The notes under the pieces are model-generated. The model did not search any database. It had not been told where the DNA came from and was given only the letters and a program-made list of their open reading frames with translations. A program made the position numbers and the translations under genes. Shown one piece after another: positions 43,820-52,734 of a stretch of DNA of 64,000 bases. This DNA is from Sphingobium estronivorans (GTDB lineage Bacteria > Pseudomonadota > Alphaproteobacteria > Sphingomonadales > Sphingomonadaceae). Position 1 is the stretch's first letter, and each line of letters begins with the position of its first letter. Location of the stretch: NCBI RefSeq assembly GCF_008692605.1, contig NZ_LFCT01000004.1, positions 62,001 to 126,000 of the forward strand, given 5' to 3'.

Positions 43820-45912
43820 TGCGGTTCGGCTTTGGATATGGGCCGACCGGGGGGCGGCCGGGCGCACCGGGCGCCAGCGCGGCGGTGATTGGCAATGTGG
43901 CGGCAAACGGATGGCAGGCGACGATGGTGTCGCCCGCCGATCTCGCGCTGGCGCCCGTCACGGTCCTGCGTCAGGGCTTCGACGCCAGTGCGCAAATCAG
44001 GACCGTGCCGGAGACGATGTTCACGACCAAAAGGGTACGGAATGTCTATCCCGCCCAGGCCAGCCTTACCGACAATCAAGTCGCGCTGAACGATTATATA
44101 TTGGCCACGGACATCATTGCGGGCGTGACCAACGACAGTGGTGAAACCAGTCCCCGGCCCCTTGCCAACTGGGTGACGCCGGACCGTTTGCTGGTAGGCA
44201 ACAGCATCGGCGGGGCGGAAGCGCCCGTCGAACTGGTGGCTTTCCACTATCATATGCGTGGCGGGCGGCAGGTGGCGGCTGTCAGATTTCTGATCTCGGA
44301 CGGCACGTCGACCATTGCGGTGCTGGCGTCCACGCCGACCGTTTCCGGGCGATCCGGCGACCAGAATGCGGTGATCGTCCATGCCTTGCCGGCCACCGAC
44401 ATCTCGGCGCTGGCGGAGGGGCCGATCACCGTCAATGCGGAGGTTTACCCCCATGTCGGCGGTGCGGCATCGGTGGTCAGGAGCGCGGACATGGCGCGCG
44501 GCCGGGACTTTTCCCCCCGCTATTTTCGCAAGGACGTCGGTCGTTGTGCCGCGCCGCCGCTGGCCTATGTGTCGGTGGACGGCAATGACGGGACCGGCCT
44601 CGTCTCCACCCTCGCGTCGGCCGCGAAGACATTGCCTTTCCTGACGGTGAGTGCGGCGCTGGATGCGATCCAGTCGGCCTATGGCGCAAGCGGCAGCGGG
44701 ATCGACGGATGCCGCATTCGCGTCATGGCGGGCGGCGATATCATGCTGGGCAGCGGCGCCGCCATTGCCAAGACGCAGAAGCTGGCGGCGGTCGTCGTGG
44801 AGCGTGATCCCGACGCCGCATTCGGGGATGCCCGCCTGATCGTCGCTGGCCCACGCCCGCGCCTGGGGTCGGGCGGGTCGATCATGGCGCCGCTCGCGAC
44901 AGGCTGCATCCATCTTCGCAACCTGCGTATTCAGCGCACGACGACTTCGTCCTTCGCGGGCGAGGCGGCCACGCGGCTGGAGATCGTCTTCGACAATGTC
45001 GACTATGACAATAATGGCCAGGCGGCCGGCATGTTCTCGAACAGCGACGCCTATGTCTACGGCATGACCCTGACCGGGGCGACGAGCCAGTTGGTGGGGG
45101 CGAGCGCCAACGGGCAGTGGCGCGTCTGGCGGGGGTTGAAGCTCGACAATGGCGGCGCTGTGTTCAATGTTGAAGGCTATCTGGTCGTCGGCTCGACGAT
45201 CCGCCGGACCGGATCGCTGGGATCGGCCACGGGGCAGATCCACGCGTTCAACCGCTTTTACGGCGCGGAAAATCTCAACGCGCCGTTCAGCGTCACCGGG
45301 ACCGACAAGGCGGCGATCCAGAATGTCTATGAATTTGTGAGCGCCACCAGCGCGGTGATGACGGGAATTACGCCCGACAATGCTTCGCTGGGCGCATCGA
45401 ATATTCTGTTCTGCAACAACAGTCTTGCCGGCTTCAACGATCATGGTCGGTCCAACCATGCCTATGATGAGGGGGCGGCCCAGCGGAACAGCAAGTTCAT
45501 TCGCCAGCATGGCAACATCTTCGTCCAGTTGAACTGCAAGGGCGATGTGTTTCAGGCCCAAGGGACGAGGACAGGGAATTTCGCGTACAAGCATGGCGTC
45601 GGCTGCACCGACAATTTCACCCAGTTCCGGTCCGCCAATGGCGACCTGGTGGGGCAGGGGGCCAGCTTCGCGCAGGATTTCGCGGGGCTGGGCGCAAATT
45701 TCGGAACGTCGAACAGCCTGCGCAACGATCCCCTCTATGCTGCACCTGCAGCAACGACGGCCGGGCCGGTCGCCGGGGCAGGCGGGGGCGATTACCGCCT
45801 CCAGCCGGGCAGTCCGTGCAAACGGTCGGCGAGCGCGGTTCTCAGCCATGATCTGGCCGGAAATATACGTCCGACCGAAATTGGGACAGATAGCCGGGGC
45901 GCCTATCTCTAA
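43819..45912 (+). CDS. Large beta-structured protein, tail-spike/beta-helix-like
   Basis: 697 aa, no signal peptide. The N-terminal about 230 residues have a glycine-rich start (GFGYGPTGGRPGAPG) and beta-rich segments. From about 250 on, DGNDGTGLVST begins a typical pectin-lyase-like entry (ValSerValAspGly-AsnAspGly), followed by strands with Asn turns (IHLRNLRIQRTTTSS, LEIVFDNVDYDNN). The end has LRNDPLYAAP and LQPGSPCKR, found at the close of many right-handed beta-helix proteins. With the spike-base gene it forms a base-plus-spike pair. How it would leave the cell is unclear. Confidence 0.7.
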   Translation: MRFGFGYGPTGGRPGAPGASAAVIGNVAANGWQATMVSPADLALAPVTVLRQGFDASAQIRTVPETMFTTKRVRNVYPAQASLTDNQVALNDYILATDIIAGVTNDSGETSPRPLANWVTPDRLLVGNSIGGAEAPVELVAFHYHMRGGRQVAAVRFLISDGTSTIAVLASTPTVSGRSGDQNAVIVHALPATDISALAEGPITVNAEVYPHVGGAASVVRSADMARGRDFSPRYFRKDVGRCAAPPLAYVSVDGNDGTGLVSTLASAAKTLPFLTVSAALDAIQSAYGASGSGIDGCRIRVMAGGDIMLGSGAAIAKTQKLAAVVVERDPDAAFGDARLIVAGPRPRLGSGGSIMAPLATGCIHLRNLRIQRTTTSSFAGEAATRLEIVFDNVDYDNNGQAAGMFSNSDAYVYGMTLTGATSQLVGASANGQWRVWRGLKLDNGGAVFNVEGYLVVGSTIRRTGSLGSATGQIHAFNRFYGAENLNAPFSVTGTDKAAIQNVYEFVSATSAVMTGITPDNASLGASNILFCNNSLAGFNDHGRSNHAYDEGAAQRNSKFIRQHGNIFVQLNCKGDVFQAQGTRTGNFAYKHGVGCTDNFTQFRSANGDLVGQGASFAQDFAGLGANFGTSNSLRNDPLYAAPAATTAGPVAGAGGGDYRLQPGSPCKRSASAVLSHDLAGNIRPTEIGTDSRGAYL

Positions 45913-46060
45913 TATTTGTCCTACCATGCCCCGCTCACAATTTTTCTTTAAGTTTTGTCTAGCAGTTGTGCGTTGCACCCGACATAAAGGGTGTAGGTCG
46001 AAGATTTGACGGGAGCGAACCGGCTCTGCTGAACGCGCGTCATGTCTTCAGCGCGGGAGC

Positions 46061-47404
46061 ATGGATTTGAATTGGTTCTCCAGATGGACGAAAAAATCGC
46101 CGGACGCTTTGGAGGAAGAAGGGCGGTTTCTTCGCCCGGCTGTCCATGACGCGTCCGGCGCCCGGACGCGCGCCAGGGACAAGGGCCGCCATCCCCATTT
46201 CAAGGTGCTGGCCACCGACCAGTTGCATCATGGCCGGGGCGATGAGCTGGAACGGGCGCGGGCGAAGCTGCGCGACGCCTTCACGCCATCCCAGCCCGTC
46301 TCCAACATCGCCATGTTCGCCGGGCGCGGCGCGATCCTGACGCGGCTGATCCGCGCCATCGAGGATCAGCAGCTTCACGTCGTCATCTATGGCGAGCGGG
46401 GCATCGGCAAGACGTCGCTGTTGCGCGTAGTTTCCGGCCTTGCGGACGAGGCGAAATATATCGTCTGCTACACGTCCTGCGGGGAGGGATCGTCCTTCAG
46501 CGACATGTTCCGGTCGATCGCCGGGTCGATCCCGCTGCTGTTCCATTCCGGCTACGATCCGACCCAGGCGGAAATCGAAAGCGGCCGGACCATGGCCGAC
46601 CTGTTCCCGCCCGGCGAAGTCACGCCGCATCAGATCAGCGAGCTTTTCGCGCGCCTCTCCGCCACGCGCGTGCTCATCATCCTCGATGAGTTCGACCGCA
46701 GTCCGAGCGGCGCATTCCGCCGGATGATGGCCGAACTGATCAAGAATCTGTCCGACCGCTCCACCCGCGTGCAGATCGTGGTGGCGGGCGTCGCGGGCAA
46801 TCTTTCCGAACTGGTCGAGCATATCCCTTCGATCCGCCGCAACATATTGGGCCTCCAGGTGCCCAATATGACGGCGGAAGAGGTCGGCGAACTCATCGGT
46901 TTGGGCAGTGCGAGTTGCGGGCTGGACTATCGGGACGACGCCATCGATCTGGTGGCGCATGTTTCCGGGGGCCTTCCCTACATCGCCAGCCTGCTGAGCC
47001 AGCATGCCGGGATCGCGGCGCTCGACCGGCAGGCCACCATGGTCGAACGGTCGGATGTCGCCTATGCGCTGGATCTCGCGACGGAAGAAACGCGGCAGCG
47101 CCTGTCCGAACGCAGCCTGCGCCTGATCCAGCGGATTCACGATCAGGGCCGCCGCGCCGCGCTGATTGCGCTGGCCGATCATGCCCTGCACCATGCCGGG
47201 GCGATCGAGTTGGATGCCAGCCAGATCGAGCTGGCCGCCGCCATCGAGACGGGCCTGAAGGGCGGGTTGCTGGAACCTGTGGGCGATGAGATTGGTGAAC
47301 GCTTCCGCTTTGTCGAGGAAGGCGTGCCTGTCTATCTGTGGATGCAGTTCGTCGACGAATCGCTGAAGGGCGGTCGGTCCACGGCCTTCGCCAAGGCGCG
47401 ATGA
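46061..47404 (+). CDS. AAA-type ATPase
   Basis: 447 aa. The P-loop domain starts after residue 80 with AMFAGRGAIL, a helix, Walker A YGERGIGKTSLL, Walker B VLIILDEFDR and a sensor-like VAGVAG. The C-terminal half is helical, with LRLIQRIHDQGRRAAL, and resembles winged-helix-lid parts of ORC/STAND-like ATPases. The N-terminal 80 residues are basic and variable. Such an ATPase is not part of standard Wzx/Wzy loci. It lies between the spike-like pair and an acetyltransferase, all on the plus strand, and may belong functionally to either. Function unknown. Confidence 0.72.
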   Translation: MDLNWFSRWTKKSPDALEEEGRFLRPAVHDASGARTRARDKGRHPHFKVLATDQLHHGRGDELERARAKLRDAFTPSQPVSNIAMFAGRGAILTRLIRAIEDQQLHVVIYGERGIGKTSLLRVVSGLADEAKYIVCYTSCGEGSSFSDMFRSIAGSIPLLFHSGYDPTQAEIESGRTMADLFPPGEVTPHQISELFARLSATRVLIILDEFDRSPSGAFRRMMAELIKNLSDRSTRVQIVVAGVAGNLSELVEHIPSIRRNILGLQVPNMTAEEVGELIGLGSASCGLDYRDDAIDLVAHVSGGLPYIASLLSQHAGIAALDRQATMVERSDVAYALDLATEETRQRLSERSLRLIQRIHDQGRRAALIALADHALHHAGAIELDASQIELAAAIETGLKGGLLEPVGDEIGERFRFVEEGVPVYLWMQFVDESLKGGRSTAFAKAR

Positions 47405-47453
47405 TGGTTGCCATCCGCGCGTGCCGTGCCGGCGCCGCAGGAGTTGTCGGTTC

Positions 47454-48077
47454 ATGAAGCTGGTGCGCAGCCTGGCCGAACGGGCGCTGCTCTGGCATTG
47501 GCGGCGGACCCAACATGACAATCAACGGCTGCGGACTCATTTTCGCGAACGCTACGATATCGATGTCGGCCTCTATTCCTATGGCTGTTTCGACCGCTGG
47601 CGAATGCCCGGGCCGATCCGGGTCGGACGCTATTGCTCCATCGGCAGCAGCGTGCGGTCGGTGCCGATCAATCACCCCTATCAGGCGATGACGACCCATC
47701 CCGCGCTGTACGAACGCAAGTTCGGGGCGGTGGACCGGGATATCCACTGGGACGAAACACTGGTGATCGAGGATGATGTCTGGATCGGTCACAATGTGAT
47801 GATTCTGCCCGGGTGCAAGTTCATCGGCCGGGGCAGCATCATCGGCGCGGGCGCCATCGTCACGCGCAATGTCGACCGCTATGCCATCATGGCCGGCAAT
47901 CCCGCGCGCAAGCTGCGTGACCGGTTCGAACCGGCCCTGGCCGAACAGCTTGAGGCCAGCCGCTGGTGGGAGATGGATATTCCCGAGCTGTGCGAACTCA
48001 TCGCGACAAAGCGCGAGCTGGTCTTTCACCCCACGGCCGAAAGCCTGGCCGACTGGCGGGCGAGCAGGGGCCGATAG
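47454..48077 (+). CDS. Hexapeptide-repeat acyltransferase (left-handed beta-helix)
   Basis: 207 aa, a CatB/VatD-like acetyltransferase that moves an acetyl group from acetyl-CoA to a sugar or similar hydroxyl. Hexapeptide strands are visible from IRVGRYCSIGSSV to VIEDDVWIGHNVMILPGCKFIG and SIIGAGAIVT; the catalytic-type His is in NHPYQ. The ATG at 47454 has CAGGAG ten bases upstream. The GT2 gene follows at 3 bases, so they are co-transcribed. Substrate unknown; acetyl decoration of the second glycoconjugate is a fair guess. Confidence 0.88.
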   Translation: MKLVRSLAERALLWHWRRTQHDNQRLRTHFRERYDIDVGLYSYGCFDRWRMPGPIRVGRYCSIGSSVRSVPINHPYQAMTTHPALYERKFGAVDRDIHWDETLVIEDDVWIGHNVMILPGCKFIGRGSIIGAGAIVTRNVDRYAIMAGNPARKLRDRFEPALAEQLEASRWWEMDIPELCELIATKRELVFHPTAESLADWRASRGR

Positions 48078-48079
48078 CC

Positions 48080-48952
48080 ATGGCCTTTCCCCGCATCAGC
48101 GTCATCATCCCGCATTATAACGACCTGCCATCGCTCGGTGCCTGCCTTGACGCGCTGGAGGCGCAGAGCCAGCCGCGCGACAGCTTCGAAATCATCGTTG
48201 CGGATAATGGATCGCCCATTGACCGGGCGGCGATGGAGATGGTGACGGCGGGCCGGGCCAGACTGGTCATAGTGGCGGAAAAGGGGGCGGGGCCTGCGCG
48301 CAATGGCGGAGTGGCGGCATCGCGGGGCGCTTATCTGGCGTTCGTGGACTGCGATTGCACGCCCCATCCGCGCTGGCTGGAGGAAGGCGTCGCCGCGCTG
48401 GAACGGCATGATCTGGTTGGCGGGCGCATGGCCGTCACGGTCGACAGGGACCGCGCCATCACCGGACCCGAAGCCTTTGAGAGCGTGTTCGCCTTCGACA
48501 ATCGCCGCTATGTTGAGGAGGAGGCGTTCACCGTGACTGCCAATCTCTTCTGCCCGGGCGTCCTGTTCGACAGGGTGGGCGGCTTCCGCAACGGCGTGTC
48601 GGAGGATAAGGACTGGTGCCATCGCGCGCGCGATGCGGGGTACCGCATCGGCTATGCCGAACAGGCGGTGGTCGACCATCCCGCGCGGGTGAGCTGGAGC
48701 GACCTGCGCAATAAATGGCGGCGGCTGAACGCGGAAACCTACGGCCTGTTCCGCCTCCAACGCTTCGGCACAGCCAAATGGGTCATGCGCAACTGGTTGT
48801 TGCCGCTGTCCATCCCGGCGCATGTGCCAGCGGTGCTGCGCAGCCCCGCGCTGCGATCCATGGCGGAGCGTCGGGCGGCGCTGGCGACATTGGTGCAGAT
48901 CCGGCTCTGGCGCTTTGTCCACGCGCATCGACTGGCGCTCGGTCGGGGGTGA
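48080..48952 (+). CDS. Glycosyltransferase family 2
   Basis: 290 aa. ISVIIPHYNDLPSL, VADNGS and the metal site FVDCDCTP (a D-x-D variant) identify a GT-A enzyme. GVSEDKDWCHRARDAG is the acceptor-side E-D motif, and LRNKWRRLN is a common later motif in this subgroup. The start at 48080 is set by the position after the acetyltransferase stop and by the first beta strand. The next gene begins 5 bases after its stop, so the three are one unit. Sugar unknown. Confidence 0.88.
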   Translation: MAFPRISVIIPHYNDLPSLGACLDALEAQSQPRDSFEIIVADNGSPIDRAAMEMVTAGRARLVIVAEKGAGPARNGGVAASRGAYLAFVDCDCTPHPRWLEEGVAALERHDLVGGRMAVTVDRDRAITGPEAFESVFAFDNRRYVEEEAFTVTANLFCPGVLFDRVGGFRNGVSEDKDWCHRARDAGYRIGYAEQAVVDHPARVSWSDLRNKWRRLNAETYGLFRLQRFGTAKWVMRNWLLPLSIPAHVPAVLRSPALRSMAERRAALATLVQIRLWRFVHAHRLALGRG

Positions 48953-48957
48953 CGGAC

Positions 48958-49875
48958 ATGCATGTCGTGATCTGCATCGTCGGTTTCCGCAATGCCGGGG
49001 AAATCAGCACCTGTCTCCAGGCGCTGGAGCAAAGCGCGCATCGCGATTTCGAGGTCGTGATCTGCGAAAATGGCGGGGAGGAGGCTTTCGCGGCGCTGCG
49101 AGATCGGGTGCCTGACCGGCTTTCCGGTGGTCAGTCGGCGATGGCGCTGCTGGCGCCCGGTAATCTCGGCTATGCGGGCGGCGTCAACCAATGCATTCAG
49201 GCGCGGCCCGACGCCGATGCCTGGTGGGTGGTCAATCCCGACACGCGGCCCGAGCCGGGGGCGCTCAAGGCTCTGGTCGATCGACTGGAGCGCGGCGATT
49301 GCGACGCGGTGGGCGGCACGCTCTATCATGCGAATGGCCGCGTGCAGGCGCATGGCGGACGCTGGCGGTCATGGATGGCGCGGGCGGAATCGATCGGTCA
49401 TGGCAGCGCGCTGTCCGATCCCGTCGATCCGCGGCGGGTGGAGGCGGACATGCATTATCTGCTGGGCGCGTCCATGCTGATGAGCGCGCGCTTCGTCGCC
49501 GTGACCGGCCTGATGCGGGAGGATTATTTCCTCTATGCCGAGGAAGTGGAATGGTGCCTGCGTGGCCGGGCGCGGGGCATGCGGCTGGGTTTCGCGCCGG
49601 CTGCGCGGGTCATGCATGGACAGGGCGGGACCACCGGATCGGCCGAGGCGATCGACCGGCGTCCCCGGTTGCCCATCTATCTGGACGAGCGCAACAAGCT
49701 GCATGTCGTGCGCGACAGCACACCCGCCCGCCTGCCGGTAGCGGTCGGCCTGTCCCTTGTTTTCCTGTTCCTGCGCTTCGGTCGTCGCGGGGCCTGGCGG
49801 CAGATGGGCTATGGTCTCGCCGGTTGGGCCGCCGCCTTGCGGGGGGCACGGGGACTCCCTCCCTGGATGCGCTGA
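48958..49875 (+). CDS. Glycosyltransferase family 2 (rhamnosyltransferase-like)
   Basis: 305 aa. HVVICIVGFRNAGEI, VICENGG, LLAPGNLGYAGGVNQ and WWVVNPDTRPEPG form the pattern of the rhamnosyltransferase-like GT2 subgroup, with DYFLYAEEVEWCLRGRARG as the acceptor motif. A GTG at 48949 overlapping the previous stop is an alternative start. Hydrophobic LPVAVGLSLVFLFLRF near the C-terminus may associate with membrane. It ends 5 bases from the convergent ABC transporter gene. Confidence 0.88.
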   Translation: MHVVICIVGFRNAGEISTCLQALEQSAHRDFEVVICENGGEEAFAALRDRVPDRLSGGQSAMALLAPGNLGYAGGVNQCIQARPDADAWWVVNPDTRPEPGALKALVDRLERGDCDAVGGTLYHANGRVQAHGGRWRSWMARAESIGHGSALSDPVDPRRVEADMHYLLGASMLMSARFVAVTGLMREDYFLYAEEVEWCLRGRARGMRLGFAPAARVMHGQGGTTGSAEAIDRRPRLPIYLDERNKLHVVRDSTPARLPVAVGLSLVFLFLRFGRRGAWRQMGYGLAGWAAALRGARGLPPWMR

Positions 49876-49879
49876 ATCG

Positions 49880-51721
49880 TCAGTCGACCGGTTCCAGCGA
49901 ATCGGGATTGCCCAACATGGCGGCGAAACGGGGCGATTGCGCCATCAGTTGCGCGGGCGGGCCGGCAGCGCGGACCTTGCCACCCTCGATCCAGACGATG
50001 TGATCCACTGTCCTTACGGTTTCCAGCCGATGGGTGATGATCAGCATCGTCCGCCCCGCCATATGGCTGTCGATGGCATGGCGAATTCGGTTTTCCAGAT
50101 CGCGGTCGAGCGCGCTCATCGCCTCGTCCAGGATCATGAAGCGCGGCTGGCGCAATATGGCGCGGGCGAGGCCGATGCGCTGGCGCTGCCCGCCGGAAAA
50201 GCGCAGCCCCTCCTGTCCCACCCATTCCTCGAACCCATAAGGCAGGTTTTCGACAAATTCGGCGACGCCTGCGCTGCGGGCGGCGGCGATCACATCCTCC
50301 TCCGACGCGTCCTCCCGCGCCATGCGGATATTGTCGACCACCGTGCCCTCGATCAAATCGACATCCTGCCCGGCAACGCTCAGCATCCCCAGCCATTCCG
50401 TGCGGCGGCAGTCGTCCAGCCGGACGCCGTCGACCCGAATTTCGCCGGACACGGGGGCGTAGAGGCGGAGCAGCAGATTGACGATGGTGGTCTTGCCTGC
50501 TCCGCTCGCGCCGACCAGAGCGGTGGTCTTGCCCGCCGGTAGGGTGAAGGAGACGGCGTCCAGTACATTGGGCTGATCCTCGCCATAGGCGAAGTCGACA
50601 TGGTGAAAGTCGATGCCCTCGGCAACGGCATTCACAGGCAGCGTGCCGTCGACCGGATACGCCTTGTCATCCTCCTGAATCATCGACCGCACCGAGCGCA
50701 GTTGCGGCTGCACCTGCGCGATGTACAGCATATTGGTTTCCAGTTCGCGCACGTGCGGCATCAGCCGGTAGAGCAGCACGACCGCGCCCAACGTCACCGC
50801 GAAGCTGGTCTGCCACCAGCCCGCCGCCGCGATGATCGTGCACAATATGGCAAGATAGCCGATCTCGGTCAGCGGCGGAATCCAGGCGGACAGCCGCAGC
50901 ATCGCCAGCGAGCTTTCCCGCGCCGCGGCCGAGGACTGGATGAAGCGTTCATGATGGAAGCCCTCCTGCCCATAGGCGCGGATCGTCCGCATCCCCTGCA
51001 GGGTGACGAGCATATGTTCGCCCAAGCTCCGGTGCGCGGCCTTGACCTCTCCGCCATGGGCTCGCGCCGGGCTGGAGAGGAAGCGCATCGCCGTCGAGAT
51101 GATGAGCGTGCCGACAATCGCCGTCAGCGTGATCGGCACCGACATGCCCAGCAGGAACAGGACGAAGACCAGGATCGAGCAACTGTTGATGATGAGCCGG
51201 GTGAAGGCGGCATAGGCGCTGGCGATGGTCCAGCTTTCGGTGCCCAGCACCTCCATCAGTTCGGCCTGTTCATGCTCTTGCACGAAGGCGTAGGACACGG
51301 TCAGATATTGTTCGTGAATGCGGTTGCGCACCGCCTCGCTGATGTGCTCGCCGATGGTGGAACTGATGCGCGTATAGACCAGCGCCAGCATCCCGCGCGC
51401 GACGATCATCACCAGGATCAGCAGCGCCAGCTCGGTCGAACTGCCGAACCAGTTGACGGCGTCGCGCAGGACTTGACCGACCAGCCCGTCGCCCTCCGCT
51501 GCGGCGACCTGCCCGCTGGCGGTGTAGAGGAACAGCAGGATCAACGTGATCCCCACGGTTTCGGCGAGCGAGGAAATCAGGCCCAATATGATGAGCGTCG
51601 GCGTCGCCCAGCGCGGTTTGCCCACCATCGCCAGCAGCCGGTGGAGGTCGCTCAGGGAAGCGCGCGCCGCGCCCGGTTCACGCTTGCCCTGCGTCGGTTC
51701 GGGGATGGCTGCGTCGGTCAT
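49880..51721 (-). CDS. ABC transporter, fused permease-ATPase (MsbA/McjD-like exporter)
   Basis: 613 aa. Six helices, then an ABC domain with Walker A GASGAGKTT, signature FSGGQ, Walker B LDEAMSALD and switch His in IITHRLE, all canonical. The start overlaps the stop of the GT2 upstream by ATGA. It most likely flips or exports a lipid-linked or lipidated glycan made by the linked enzymes. Substrate specificity cannot be read from the sequence. Confidence 0.9.
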   Translation of the reverse strand: MTDAAIPEPTQGKREPGAARASLSDLHRLLAMVGKPRWATPTLIILGLISSLAETVGITLILLFLYTASGQVAAAEGDGLVGQVLRDAVNWFGSSTELALLILVMIVARGMLALVYTRISSTIGEHISEAVRNRIHEQYLTVSYAFVQEHEQAELMEVLGTESWTIASAYAAFTRLIINSCSILVFVLFLLGMSVPITLTAIVGTLIISTAMRFLSSPARAHGGEVKAAHRSLGEHMLVTLQGMRTIRAYGQEGFHHERFIQSSAAARESSLAMLRLSAWIPPLTEIGYLAILCTIIAAAGWWQTSFAVTLGAVVLLYRLMPHVRELETNMLYIAQVQPQLRSVRSMIQEDDKAYPVDGTLPVNAVAEGIDFHHVDFAYGEDQPNVLDAVSFTLPAGKTTALVGASGAGKTTIVNLLLRLYAPVSGEIRVDGVRLDDCRRTEWLGMLSVAGQDVDLIEGTVVDNIRMAREDASEEDVIAAARSAGVAEFVENLPYGFEEWVGQEGLRFSGGQRQRIGLARAILRQPRFMILDEAMSALDRDLENRIRHAIDSHMAGRTMLIITHRLETVRTVDHIVWIEGGKVRAAGPPAQLMAQSPRFAAMLGNPDSLEPVD

Positions 51722-52734
51722 GGTGCACAATCCCCGATTGCGAAAATATGGGATTGCGCGGGCGCCTGCGCGCGACGGCCATGGCGAAGGGCGCGCAGAC
51801 GCTGCCGCAGGCGTCGCGCGGCACTCCTGGCAAGCTGCATGCCGGCACCGGGGACCGAGCGGAACAGGATATGCGCGGCAAGGCGCGGCTGCGGCCGTGC
51901 CAGCATCGCGACCAGCGCCGTCAACTGCCGCGCGTCGCGCAGGAACACGGCCCGGCGCGCCAGCCAGATCGCATAATTGGCCATCCCTTCCTTGAGGACT
52001 GCCTGCTTGTCGCCATGGCGCGCGGCCATTTCATCGACGACCATCATCCATGACCGCAGCATCCGGCACATGTTGCTGGACATATTGTCGGGCAGATAAC
52101 GATAACCGACCAGATAGTCCGGCACCACGGCGAAGCGGTGCCGTTCCGCGACGCGGGCGTAGAACAATATGTCCTCGCAGCCCTGCGCTCCGGCGCGCCA
52201 TAATCCGCTCTCAAAACCCCGGGCGTCGATCAACGCCTGCCGCCGGACCAGCGCCGCGCTGCCATTGCCGATGAAATTGCCCCGGAACAGATGGTCGAGA
52301 ACCCAGCCGTCCCGCATCGGCCGGTCGCGATTGTCGGTGACATGGCTGTGCACGTCGATCTTCGCGGACCAGCAATATACCAGGCCGCACTCGGCACCCG
52401 CCGTGTCGAGCGCCGCCATTTGCCGCTCGATCTTGCCGGGCGCCCACAGGTCGTCCGCGTCGACAAAGGCGATCAGGTCCGACCGGGCATCCTGCCAGCC
52501 GCGATTGCGCGCGGCGGCGACCCCGCCATTGTGCGTTTCGATCAACCGCACGCGCGGGTCGGCGGCGGCGTGGGACCGCACGATGGCGGCGGTCTCGTCG
52601 CGCGACCCATCGTCCACGACGATGATCTCCAATGCGCGATGGGTCTGGCTGCGAACGCTGCGCAGCGTTTCGTCAATCGTCGCCCGGGCGTTGTAGGCGG
52701 GGATGACGATGCTCACCAGCCGTTCGTCGGTCAT
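51718..52734 (-). CDS. Glycosyltransferase family 2
   Basis: 338 aa. VSIVIPAYNARATI, VVDDGSRD and FVDADDLW are canonical GT-A motifs. GCEDILFYARVAERHRFA and GYRYLPDNMSSNMCRML are shared with the GT2 at 24027, so both stem from one ancestor although they now lie in separate modules. The C-terminal 40 residues are Arg-rich. Start and stop both overlap neighbours by ATGA, so it is coupled to the trifunctional gene upstream and the ABC gene downstream. Confidence 0.9.
   Translation of the reverse strand: MTDERLVSIVIPAYNARATIDETLRSVRSQTHRALEIIVVDDGSRDETAAIVRSHAAADPRVRLIETHNGGVAAARNRGWQDARSDLIAFVDADDLWAPGKIERQMAALDTAGAECGLVYCWSAKIDVHSHVTDNRDRPMRDGWVLDHLFRGNFIGNGSAALVRRQALIDARGFESGLWRAGAQGCEDILFYARVAERHRFAVVPDYLVGYRYLPDNMSSNMCRMLRSWMMVVDEMAARHGDKQAVLKEGMANYAIWLARRAVFLRDARQLTALVAMLARPQPRLAAHILFRSVPGAGMQLARSAARRLRQRLRALRHGRRAQAPAQSHIFAIGDCAP

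Noticed and set aside
43810..45978. Open frame of 722 codons antisense to the spike-like gene
   Set aside because: Arg-rich, low-complexity composition and no recognisable motif; the plus strand has the ribosome site and family patterns.
43556..47404. Prophage or gene transfer agent cluster
   Set aside because: Only the spike-base-like and spike-like genes have phage character. Head, tail tube, terminase and lysis genes are absent.
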